From Bacillota bacterium (lineage in GTDB: Bacteria; Bacillota; Clostridia; Peptostreptococcales; Anaerovoracaceae), in NCBI GenBank assembly GCA_017438285.1, contig JAFRVY010000082.1, positions 1 through 46,362 of the forward strand: DNA of 46,362 nucleotides, written 5' to 3'. Made by a program: the position numbers and the translations under genes. Position 1 is the stretch's first letter. Each line of letters starts with the position of its first letter. Below the pieces are notes generated by a model, which did not search any database, was not told where the DNA came from, and saw only the letters and a program-made list of their open reading frames with translations. This document shows, piece by piece, positions 17,305-24,801 of the stretch.

Positions 17305-17333
17305 TTGAATCTATCTGTCAATCTGGCTATAAT
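17305..17333 (+). promoter_or_regulatory. Promoter of the NTPase gene, leaderless geometry
   Basis: TTGAAT (17305-17310), 17 bases, TATAAT (17328-17333), then six bases and the ATG at 17340. Transcription would begin at or next to the start codon, and there is no ribosome binding site, so the mRNA is probably leaderless. Confidence 0.65.
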
Positions 17334-17339
17334 CTGCTT

Positions 17340-17996
17340 ATGAATACTATGCTTTTTCTTGAAGGCCCGATCCAGACGGGCAAATCAACACTCATCAGAA
17401 AATGTCTCGGTGCGCATATCGCAGACTGCGGCGGGTTCACCAGCCAGCGTCTGATCGATGCGGACGGACAGACGAAAGGTTTTCGTCTCGTTCCCGCGGC
17501 CAAACCTCTCACTGCGCCTGCAGAAGAATTCATGTCCATTGAGGATCCAAAGCACAGTACGGATTCTGACGTGACGTTCATTTCCGATGCCGGCATCTTC
17601 AAGTGGTTCGCAGATGACGGACGCGTGATCACAGACCAATCCGTCTTCGATACGATTGGCGTATCCCTTCTCAGATCGTCTGCGCGATACCCGCTCGTCC
17701 TGCTCGATGAGATCGGCGGCTCCGAGCTTTTGTGCGGGGAATTCCGCAAGACCCTCGATGCCATCCTGTCCAGCAGCAAGCCGTGTCTCGGTGTTCTGAA
17801 ACTCGCTGAAAAAGCGGAGCGCCTGCACAGTCACTATCTGTCCGATGACCTGAGCATCGCAGAATACAACGCCCTGCTCCGTCATACGATCACAGACGGC
17901 GGTAGGGGCGAGGTTTTGTACTATGCCCGTGAGCGAGAAGACGCTGAAGAAGTAGAGCGCCAGATCTCAGAATTCATTCAGTCTATCTTTGATTAG
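17340..17996 (+). CDS. P-loop NTPase, THEP1-like
   Basis: A 218-residue P-loop protein. Walker A is EGPIQTGKSTL close to the N-terminus, and Walker B is VLLDEIGGSELL (about residue 118-130), the DEIG form seen in the THEP1/NTPase_1 group of nucleoside triphosphatases. Its biological substrate is unknown; related NTPases occur beside molybdate transport and molybdoenzyme genes, which fits this neighbourhood. ATG 17340 is chosen because it starts the conserved strand before Walker A and sits six bases after TATAAT; no Shine-Dalgarno sequence precedes it. The last 14 bases overlap the end of the convergent EamA gene. It is the only plus-strand gene in the left 43 kb. Confidence 0.8.
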   Translation: MNTMLFLEGPIQTGKSTLIRKCLGAHIADCGGFTSQRLIDADGQTKGFRLVPAAKPLTAPAEEFMSIEDPKHSTDSDVTFISDAGIFKWFADDGRVITDQSVFDTIGVSLLRSSARYPLVLLDEIGGSELLCGEFRKTLDAILSSSKPCLGVLKLAEKAERLHSHYLSDDLSIAEYNALLRHTITDGGRGEVLYYAREREDAEEVERQISEFIQSIFD

Positions 17997-18957
17997 TCTC
18001 TTTATGCATGTCGTCGGACAATGATTTGCCGCTGTTGGCCGCATCAGCCGGCGCGACAGCCAGTCCAATGACGCCTGCCAGGATCAGCGCGGCGCAGATG
18101 TAGTGATAGATATACAAAGGCTCGCCCAGAATGAGCGCTCCTGCGATTATCGAAACTAACGTTGAGGCGCTGCTGAATATGGTACACTGGATAATCTCCA
18201 GATGAGCCAGCATGTACGCCATGAACTGAGCCGAAAGCAGGATGCAGAAGATGCCCAGAAATGACACCCAGATTACGAAATCAGCGTGACGCAAAGGCTC
18301 GATCAGGGATGCGAAATCGTTGGTGACGGCCGCCCTTATGATTGAAGCGCCAATGAAAATAAAGGATCCCCCAATCGCTATAGCTTCCGTAATTTCTATT
18401 GGAGAGAACACGCCTCTGACGTATCTTGCCGATACGTTCTGGCATGCCATGAAGATGCTGCTTATGGTCATGATCGCAAGACCCGTGACATTCATGTGGA
18501 TGTCGGTGGCGTTAAGAATAATAAGTATTATGAGCGCTGCAACGGTCATGATAACGAAGAACATCTGCAGCGGTGTGGATTTTTCGCCGATGACAAGCCT
18601 GCCGATGATCTTGGCAAAGATCGGTACCATGGCGTAAACGATCGCTCCTTCGATCGATGTCGCAAAGAACATGGCGAGAATCTGAAATATCATGAAAGCG
18701 ATATAAAAAGCGGCGACCATGTAGAGTCTGCTCTTCGGTCTGCCCTTTTCTCCCTTTGGAAGGTATCCGAACTTTCTGGCTATGGCAATAAAAATGATGA
18801 CGCCGATGAGAGCCGCCACATATCTATAAGACAGTATTGTAAGCGTGTCCGCGTAAGGCACGCATTTTTTGATACCAAAAAAGGAAAATCCGATCGAAAG
18901 AGTGAAGATCACTCCGCAAAGATAGAGTTTCCATTTTGCCGGCTCTGCCTTTTGCAT
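17983..18957 (-). CDS. EamA/DMT-family transporter
   Basis: A 324-residue membrane protein with ten predicted helices in two EamA repeats (about 12-150 and 160-305), the drug/metabolite transporter plan. The substrate is not evident. The ATG follows GGAGG, and only 33 bases separate it from mntP, so it appears to be the third gene of the manganese-responsive unit terC-mntP-eamA. A metal-linked or amino acid export role is possible but not shown. Its 3' end overlaps the convergent NTPase gene by 14 bases. Confidence 0.88.
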   Translation of the reverse strand: MQKAEPAKWKLYLCGVIFTLSIGFSFFGIKKCVPYADTLTILSYRYVAALIGVIIFIAIARKFGYLPKGEKGRPKSRLYMVAAFYIAFMIFQILAMFFATSIEGAIVYAMVPIFAKIIGRLVIGEKSTPLQMFFVIMTVAALIILIILNATDIHMNVTGLAIMTISSIFMACQNVSARYVRGVFSPIEITEAIAIGGSFIFIGASIIRAAVTNDFASLIEPLRHADFVIWVSFLGIFCILLSAQFMAYMLAHLEIIQCTIFSSASTLVSIIAGALILGEPLYIYHYICAALILAGVIGLAVAPADAANSGKSLSDDMHKETNQR

Positions 18958-18990
18958 GACCTTAATACCTCCGCTGACTTGATGATAACA

Positions 18991-19578
18991 TCAGCTGATG
19001 AAAATCTCAATTCCTATAAAAATCAAAATGCAGCCGCCGAGGATTCCCGCTTTGTTGGCCAGCTTCAAACCAAACAGTTTGCCGATGTGAAGTCCGATCG
19101 TGCAGATGATGAAAGTGACAACTGCTATTATAAGCCCACAGATGAGCGCCATGATCCAATTATACTCCACGATGGCAAATCCCACGGAAAGCGCGTCGAT
19201 GGATGTTGCGATTCCCTGAATGAGCAGCGCAAGGAGCGTGACCTTTTCAACCGCGATCTCTTCTCCTTCCCTGCCTCTGCGGATATTGAGGATGCTTTCG
19301 ATGAGCATCTTGCCGCCGATGTACAAAAGCAGGATCAGCGCGATCCATGGCACGAACCTCTCAAATGCTTTGAAGTACGCAACCAGATTGTGGACGCAGA
19401 ACCACCCCAGCATAGGCATGAAAAACTGAAAGAACGCAAAGGTTCCCGCGATGAGGCTCATGCGGGAACGTTTCATATTTGGTTCAGCCAGACCGTCCGC
19501 CAGAGATACGCTGAAAGCATCCATGGCGAGCCCGACGCCCAGAAGTATGCTGCTGGTAATAAACTGAACTGAAAACAC
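18991..19578 (-). CDS. mntP: Manganese efflux pump MntP
   Basis: A 195-residue protein with six membrane helices and conserved acidic residues inside the membrane (GLAMDAFSVSLADGL near the N-terminus, ATSIDALSVGFA in the second half), the two pseudo-repeats typical of MntP. It exports Mn(II) and protects from manganese excess. The GTG start at 19578 overlaps the terC stop (TAGTG) and uses GGAGG inside the last terC codons, so translation is coupled. The upstream manganese-type riboswitch supports the assignment. Confidence 0.93.
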   Translation of the reverse strand: MFSVQFITSSILLGVGLAMDAFSVSLADGLAEPNMKRSRMSLIAGTFAFFQFFMPMLGWFCVHNLVAYFKAFERFVPWIALILLLYIGGKMLIESILNIRRGREGEEIAVEKVTLLALLIQGIATSIDALSVGFAIVEYNWIMALICGLIIAVVTFIICTIGLHIGKLFGLKLANKAGILGGCILIFIGIEIFIS

Positions 19579-20690
19579 TATTCCATATCCTCCGGAAGAT
19601 CCACGTCGTCTTTATTCTTTCTAAGGGCGTTATCGATTGCTTTCTGTCTTTTTTCTTCACGTTTGGCCGACTTCCTCATGATTTTTTTGATTGTTCTTGC
19701 AGCCTTGTCCCGGTCCTCGATTTCAAAGGCATCCTCGATCTCTTTCTTTCTCTCGGCACGGTCGATCTTGTCACTCTTGATGAATTCTTCCATCCTATCC
19801 TGTCTGCCGGAGATGATGATGGACAGGACCATGCTCAAAATGAGAATGAAGAGAATGACCGCAATCGATACCAGATTGTGAACATGGAAATCAACGATAT
19901 CCAGGAGCATTTTGACTCCGGTGAATATCAATATCACCGCAACACCGTATTTGACATAGCGGAACTTTCTGTGCATGTGCTCCAGGACGAAGAACAATTG
20001 TCTCAGTCCCATAATGGCAAACATGTTCGACGTGTAGACGATGAACATATCTCTCGTCATGGAGATGACCGCAGGTACGGAATCGATGGCAAAGATAACG
20101 TCTGAAAAGATCAGAAGCACCATAACGACAGCCAGAGGTGTGAACAGCTTCTTTGCCTTCTTTGAAATCGGGCTGTCCTCGTTGTAATTCGTTCCGTCGT
20201 TGTCGACGATAAACCGTTCGCCCTCGAAGTCCTTGCTCATCGGCATAAACTTCGTGACGAACCTGTAGAACTTGCCGTCCCGCGGATCCTTGTCGTCTTC
20301 CTTCCTGAACATTCTGGCACCGCTTATGACGAGCAGTACGCCGAACAGCCAGAGGACCCATTCGAACTTGTTGACCAGCGAGATCCCGACAAAAATAAAC
20401 AGGAATCTCAATACGATCGTGCCTGCGATACCGTAGGCGAGCACTTTGTGCTGCGCGTGTTCCGTAATACCAAAACTGATGAAGATTAGCAGGAATACGA
20501 AGAGGTTGTCGACGCTCAGGCTGAGTTCAATGAGATATCCGCTGGCAAAGTCAACGGCCTTGTCCCAGCCCTCGATGAAGTAGATGCCCACGTCAAAGAC
20601 AAAGGCCATCAGGATCCAGAAGTACAGCCATTTGTACTGCCAGATGGACTGCCAAGTCGTATTCTTGTTTTCGATTCTCTCTTCCGTCAT
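19578..20690 (-). CDS. TerC-family integral membrane protein
   Basis: A 370-residue protein with about seven to nine membrane helices and acidic residues within them (LSLSVDNLFVFLLIF, SDVIFAIDSVPAVI). The C-terminal tail (about 295-370) is highly charged and cytoplasmic. TerC proteins of the YkoY/Alx kind export manganese, in several bacteria metallating secreted proteins. The leader contains a yybP-ykoY-like element and a terminator, and the next gene is mntP, so manganese homeostasis is well supported. AAAGG lies seven bases before the ATG. Confidence 0.93.
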   Translation of the reverse strand: MTEERIENKNTTWQSIWQYKWLYFWILMAFVFDVGIYFIEGWDKAVDFASGYLIELSLSVDNLFVFLLIFISFGITEHAQHKVLAYGIAGTIVLRFLFIFVGISLVNKFEWVLWLFGVLLVISGARMFRKEDDKDPRDGKFYRFVTKFMPMSKDFEGERFIVDNDGTNYNEDSPISKKAKKLFTPLAVVMVLLIFSDVIFAIDSVPAVISMTRDMFIVYTSNMFAIMGLRQLFFVLEHMHRKFRYVKYGVAVILIFTGVKMLLDIVDFHVHNLVSIAVILFILILSMVLSIIISGRQDRMEEFIKSDKIDRAERKKEIEDAFEIEDRDKAARTIKKIMRKSAKREEKRQKAIDNALRKNKDDVDLPEDME

Positions 20691-20705
20691 AATAAGACCT
20701 TTATC

Positions 20706-20850
20706 AAAAAAGAGACCTACCTGCCTATGCAGATAAGTCTCATCAATTACGATAATGCCAGGACGCCTGCTGCGTCCGAGTTTGTTGACACCATCACAGC
20801 CTTGGCCCTTCGTTTTCTCCCGAATTAGCCGCTGGTGATTACTCCCTTAT
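20706..20850 (-). ncRNA. yybP-ykoY-like manganese riboswitch with terminator
   Basis: Read on the minus strand, the leader starts with AUAAGGGAGUAAUCACC (20850 downward), the GGGAGUA motif typical of this class. It contains several hairpins and ends with a 13-pair stem (20712-20741, loop AUAG) followed by six U (20706-20711), a clear terminator just before the terC ribosome binding site. The segment CUUAU (20737-20733) can pair either with the first AUAAG (20850-20846) to close the aptamer, or within the terminator stem. This is the switching design known for manganese-activated yybP-ykoY elements. Both families controlled here, TerC and MntP, are the usual targets. Confidence 0.82.
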
Positions 20851-20913
20851 TTGTTATATAAGTTTTACCATAACCGGCACGGTTTTTCAAGCAAAAACCA
20901 TCCTGCAGACCGC

Positions 20914-21654
20914 TTACAGTGCGTCGACCGCCTCTCCCAAAACCTTGCCGATGGCGTCGTTGATGACGAGATCGGCGCGTCCGTCGAAGGATGTCTGGCT
21001 CTTGTTGATGAGGACCAGCTTGCTGCCTCTGAAGTAGTTGACGAATCCCGCCGCCGGATAGACGACCAGCGATGTGCCTCCAATGATCAGTACGTCTGCG
21101 TTTCTGATGACATCGACCGCGCCTGTGATCTGCTTATCGTCCAGCGCCTCTTCATAAAGCACGACGTCCGGCTTGACGATGCCGCCGCATTTCTTACACT
21201 TCGGGATAGATCCATCGCAGTTCGCCGGATCCATGATGTAATCCAGGTCGTAGAACTCTCCGCAATGCATGCAGTAGTTTCTGGCGACCGACCCATGCAG
21301 CTCATAGACAACCTTGCTTCCGGCCGCCTGATGGAGCCCGTCGATATTCTGCGTGGCAATGCCCTTGAGCTTGCCCATCTCCTCCAGCTTGGCCAGAGCG
21401 TAGTGCGCCTTGTTCGGCTTCGCTTCCTGATAGATCAGATTTTTCTTGTAGTAATCGAAGAAAGTTTCAGTGTCCTTCATGAAGAAGGAGTGGGATATCA
21501 TCTGTTCCGGTGACATTCCGTAGTTCTGCTTCGCGTTATAGAGACCCTGCTCAGATCTAAAATCTGGGATGTTGCTCTCCGTCGAAACTCCTGCGCCTCC
21601 AAAAAAGACGATGTTATTGCTGTTTCTCAATATCTCTGTAAGTTCCTCGTACAT
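20914..21654 (-). CDS. cobB: NAD-dependent protein deacylase, sirtuin
   Basis: A 246-residue Sir2 enzyme that removes acyl groups from lysine using NAD. Visible motifs are GAGVSTESNIPDFRS (NAD binding), TQNIDGLHQAAG, the catalytic histidine in ELHGS, and a four-cysteine zinc site (CMHC and CKKC, about residues 125-155). GTSLVVYPAA marks the second NAD-binding part. ATG follows GGGAGG, which lies in the last codons of the MFS gene, so it is coupled to it. It appears to be the last gene of a glnA-MFS-sir2 unit; no strong terminator is seen before the riboswitch. Confidence 0.95.
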   Translation of the reverse strand: MYEELTEILRNSNNIVFFGGAGVSTESNIPDFRSEQGLYNAKQNYGMSPEQMISHSFFMKDTETFFDYYKKNLIYQEAKPNKAHYALAKLEEMGKLKGIATQNIDGLHQAAGSKVVYELHGSVARNYCMHCGEFYDLDYIMDPANCDGSIPKCKKCGGIVKPDVVLYEEALDDKQITGAVDVIRNADVLIIGGTSLVVYPAAGFVNYFRGSKLVLINKSQTSFDGRADLVINDAIGKVLGEAVDAL

Positions 21655-21655
21655 A

Positions 21656-22879
21656 TTATTTCCTCCCGACTTTATCTATAACTGCTATTATCAGTACTGC
21701 GCCTGCAGCTGTTGCCAGCGTGGCGATCAGCGTCAGTGCTTTTGCCCCTGCAATGTCAAGTATCCATCCGCCCAGCAGGCTTGAAAAGATGGTCGTCAGC
21801 GTGATCATCGTCGTAAACAGCGCCTGTCCCTTTACCGCCTCTCCGCGGCTCATGATCTCACCGGTGAAGTACACCATACCGGGCAGGAACAGAGCAAAGG
21901 ATACGATCTGAAATACCTGAGCGAAATAGAGCATGCCTACTGAAGTTGCGAGCCATACAAGTCCGATCTTAACGGTAAATCCGATGGATGCGATCTTAAG
22001 CAAAAACTGACAGGAGAACTTCCTCTTGATACGCTTGAAAAGTACCATGGTCGGTATCTCCAGAAATGCCATGATGCCCAGGATCCTGCCCATGTCCTCA
22101 GTCGTCCCATTGATATCGGTAACGATCTGCGCCATGTAATTGTTTAGGATCGCATTGCTGAAGAAGAGTCCAATGACACCGATATTCACAAGAAAGAACA
22201 TTTTATTCCTCTTGATGAACATTATCAGATTGATTTCTTCTTCCTCTTCGGCTTCATCATTGACTGCGACACCAGGAAGCGGCGGATGTCCCATCTTCAT
22301 GTTTTTCTGAAAGGTTCTGTTCGTCAGGATCAATGCCAGGATCATGAGCGCACAGATAATTTCACAGCTGACCGGCAAAACGATGATGCCGAGTTTCGCC
22401 ACCAGCGTGCCGAGAATCGCCACGAAGATCGAATAGGCCAGTGAGCCGCCTGCTCTGGCAACGCCATAATTTGTTGGGATGCCGCACTCCTCCAGCTTGA
22501 AGGCCAGCGAATTGAAGAGCGGCTGCAGCACGGTATGGAATCCGATCAGCAGTACGAAGACCACACACAGAGCCAGCGTCCCGCCTTTGAACACAAACAT
22601 ACCGATAGCAAAAATCATCATCAGCGCCGTCATGATCTCAGTAACGCCGATTATGCCCAGTCTCTTGGATCTGTCCGTGAAATCCGCAATCAGCGGCTGC
22701 ATTATGAAGGCCAGAATATTGGCCGCCGCCAGCGTCATGCCGATCTGCGAATTGGAGTAGCCTCTCGCCAGCATAAACACCGACGCGAAACTGCTGATGA
22801 TGGCGTAGATCATCCAGTAGGTGCCAAAGACCGATCCGTATTCAATATTTAATATTTTCTTTTGTCTTTCAATCTCCAT
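21656..22879 (-). CDS. Major facilitator superfamily transporter
   Basis: A 407-residue protein with about twelve membrane helices in two halves separated by a charged loop (about 205-225, rich in Glu). Motifs such as FTDRSKRLGI between helices 2 and 3 fit the MFS. The overall pattern recalls the LacY-like or sugar/nucleoside branch, but the substrate is unknown. The ATG lies 12 bases after the glnA stop with only a weak AGG upstream; sir2 follows with its start two bases before this gene's end region. Confidence 0.88.
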   Translation of the reverse strand: MEIERQKKILNIEYGSVFGTYWMIYAIISSFASVFMLARGYSNSQIGMTLAAANILAFIMQPLIADFTDRSKRLGIIGVTEIMTALMMIFAIGMFVFKGGTLALCVVFVLLIGFHTVLQPLFNSLAFKLEECGIPTNYGVARAGGSLAYSIFVAILGTLVAKLGIIVLPVSCEIICALMILALILTNRTFQKNMKMGHPPLPGVAVNDEAEEEEEINLIMFIKRNKMFFLVNIGVIGLFFSNAILNNYMAQIVTDINGTTEDMGRILGIMAFLEIPTMVLFKRIKRKFSCQFLLKIASIGFTVKIGLVWLATSVGMLYFAQVFQIVSFALFLPGMVYFTGEIMSRGEAVKGQALFTTMITLTTIFSSLLGGWILDIAGAKALTLIATLATAAGAVLIIAVIDKVGRK

Positions 22880-22891
22880 AAATGCCTAACT

Positions 22892-24328
22892 TTACAGGTC
22901 GTAGTACAGTGAAAATTCAGCAGGATGCGGAATAGAGTTGACTTTGTTGAAGTCAGCCGTCTTCTTGTCGATCCAAAGCTCAATGAGTTCCTCAGGGAAT
23001 ACGCCGCCAACCGTCAGATAGTCATGATCCTCTGCAAGTGCGTCGAGTGCGTCCATGAGGTTTCTCGGCAGGGCTTTGACCTGCTTCTTCTGCTCTTCTG
23101 TCATGTCGTAAAGGTTGAAGTCATAAGGACCCCAGCCGCCGTCCATGGCGTTGATCTTATTCTTCACGCCGTCGATGCCGGCCATAAGTATCGCCGCGTA
23201 AGCGTAATACGGATTGGCCGTGCCGTCCGGGTTTCTGAGCTCGAATCTCTTCGTTTCAGGTGACTTGGCGTACGCCGGGATTCTGATAACCGAGCTTCTG
23301 TTTGCCGTTGCAAATCCAATCGTGACCGGCGCCTCAAATCCGGGAACCAGTCTCTTGTAGGAGTTCGTCGACGGGTTGGTGAATGCGCAAAGGCTCGGCG
23401 CGTGTTTCAGGATTCCGCCCATGAACTGGAGTGCCAGCTCCGACAGTCCGGAATAACCGTTCTTGTCGTAGAACAAAGGCTTGCCGTCTTTGAACAGATG
23501 CATGTGGACGTGCAGTCCGCTTCCCGCTTCATCGTAGATCGGCTTCGGCAGGAAGGTTGCGGTTCTGTCATCTTCCAGCGCCGTGTTTTTGATGATGTAT
23601 TTTGTCGCCATGGTAGCATCGGCCATCTCGGTGAGTTCACCCAGCTCGACTTCGATCTCGACCTGTCCCGGTCCGCCGACCTCATGGTGATGGTACTTGA
23701 CCTTGATGCCCCAGTCTTCCATGGTCATGCACATCTTGGCTCTGCTTCCGTAAGTGATATCCTGCGGAATGTCGGCATGGTAGCCGCGCTTACGTCCGAC
23801 CTGATATCCCTTGTTTCTGATATCGTCTTCGATTGCGGAGTTCCATTCTGCCTGGCTTGTGTCGACCTCGCAGAATACGGACTGTTCCTGTACCTGATAT
23901 GCAACTCTATCGAAGAGATAGAACTCAAATTCAGGTCCGATGATCATCTGATCGGCGATGCCCTCGTCTCTCATATACTTCTCAGCAGCCAGAGATACGT
24001 TCCTTGGATACTGATTGAACGGTCTGTTCTCCGGTTCGTCGATGACATAAACGTCTCCCATCATGGTAATCGTCGGAATCTCAGCAAACTTGTCAAGAAT
24101 TGCAGTCGTCAGATTCGGAATGAATACCATATCGGATTTCTCGATCGGTGCATAACCGTAGTTGGATCCGTCAAATCCTATGCCTTCTTTCATAGTGTTT
24201 TCCGTAAATCTGTCATACGGGATCGAAAGGTGCCTCCAGCGGCCTTCCAGATCGACCATCTTGAAGTCAAACATTTCGACATGCATCTTCTTCGCATACT
24301 CTTTTAGTTCTTTGACTGAATTGAACAT
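22892..24328 (-). CDS. glnA: Glutamine synthetase, type I
   Basis: ATP-dependent enzyme joining ammonia to glutamate in the cytoplasm. At 478 residues it is a type I enzyme. Conserved parts are GFDGSNYGYAPIEKSDM (a variant of the usual GSS motif), GPEFEFYLFD, HHHEVGGPGQVEIEVE, NSYKRLVPGFEAPV and RNPDGTANPY. A tyrosine at the usual adenylylation position is present in NLYDMTEEQ, though the surrounding residues differ from the classic site, so adenylylation is uncertain. AAAAGGAG precedes the ATG. A palindrome TTTAAC-TAT-GTTAAA lies upstream at 24366-24380 and might be an operator. MFS and sir2 genes follow. Confidence 0.96.
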   Translation of the reverse strand: MFNSVKELKEYAKKMHVEMFDFKMVDLEGRWRHLSIPYDRFTENTMKEGIGFDGSNYGYAPIEKSDMVFIPNLTTAILDKFAEIPTITMMGDVYVIDEPENRPFNQYPRNVSLAAEKYMRDEGIADQMIIGPEFEFYLFDRVAYQVQEQSVFCEVDTSQAEWNSAIEDDIRNKGYQVGRKRGYHADIPQDITYGSRAKMCMTMEDWGIKVKYHHHEVGGPGQVEIEVELGELTEMADATMATKYIIKNTALEDDRTATFLPKPIYDEAGSGLHVHMHLFKDGKPLFYDKNGYSGLSELALQFMGGILKHAPSLCAFTNPSTNSYKRLVPGFEAPVTIGFATANRSSVIRIPAYAKSPETKRFELRNPDGTANPYYAYAAILMAGIDGVKNKINAMDGGWGPYDFNLYDMTEEQKKQVKALPRNLMDALDALAEDHDYLTVGGVFPEELIELWIDKKTADFNKVNSIPHPAEFSLYYDL

Positions 24329-24365
24329 TTTTCTTCTCCTTTTGGGTCTGTATATGAACTGTATT

Positions 24366-24380
24366 TTTAACTATGTTAAA
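24366..24380. repeat. Palindrome upstream of glnA
   Basis: TTTAAC and GTTAAA with three bases between, at the end of the zinc-ribbon gene and about 40 bases before the glnA start. It could be an operator; no promoter elements of good quality are seen around it. Confidence 0.3.
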
Positions 24381-24783
24381 CCGTTTCCTCAAATTCCTTC
24401 TTGCAGTGCGGACATCTGATTTTGATCTTGCCGGCACCTACAGGAACGCGGAGTTTCTCCTTGCAGTACGGACATATGAGGACACGCTTTCCTTCCCTGC
24501 TGGCCTTCCTGTCCTGCCTTTGTTCCCTTCCGCCGCCGGTGAATTTTGCCTTCAGCTCCAGATATTTGGCGTTCTCCTTTTGTCTCTTATAGATGGATCT
24601 GGAGAACATCCTGCAGTACAGGATGATGAGCAATACGATCGTGATCCATGAAAGCATCCTAGAGTGCGCGAAGAAGCTGACGATGATCAGCGCCAGCGTG
24701 ATATACATGATGAACCTGTTGAGCTGGTCCATTCCATATCTGCCCATCATGAATTGTGAAAACCACCGTTTGAATCCGTTCAT
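24376..24783 (-). CDS. Membrane protein with C-terminal zinc ribbon
   Basis: A 135-residue protein. Residues ~22-62 hold two hydrophobic stretches, then comes a basic linker (about 66-105). The end carries two CxxC knuckles (CPYCKEKL and CPHCKKEF, about 16 residues apart), a zinc-ribbon of the MJ0042 or DUF-type finger kind. Function is not known; such proteins are often membrane-attached helpers. The ATG lies 18 bases after metH with AGGGA upstream, so it is probably in the zincin-metH transcription unit. Confidence 0.75.
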   Translation of the reverse strand: MNGFKRWFSQFMMGRYGMDQLNRFIMYITLALIIVSFFAHSRMLSWITIVLLIILYCRMFSRSIYKRQKENAKYLELKAKFTGGGREQRQDRKASREGKRVLICPYCKEKLRVPVGAGKIKIRCPHCKKEFEETV

Positions 24784-24801
24784 AATCTGTTCCCTGTCCC
24801 C

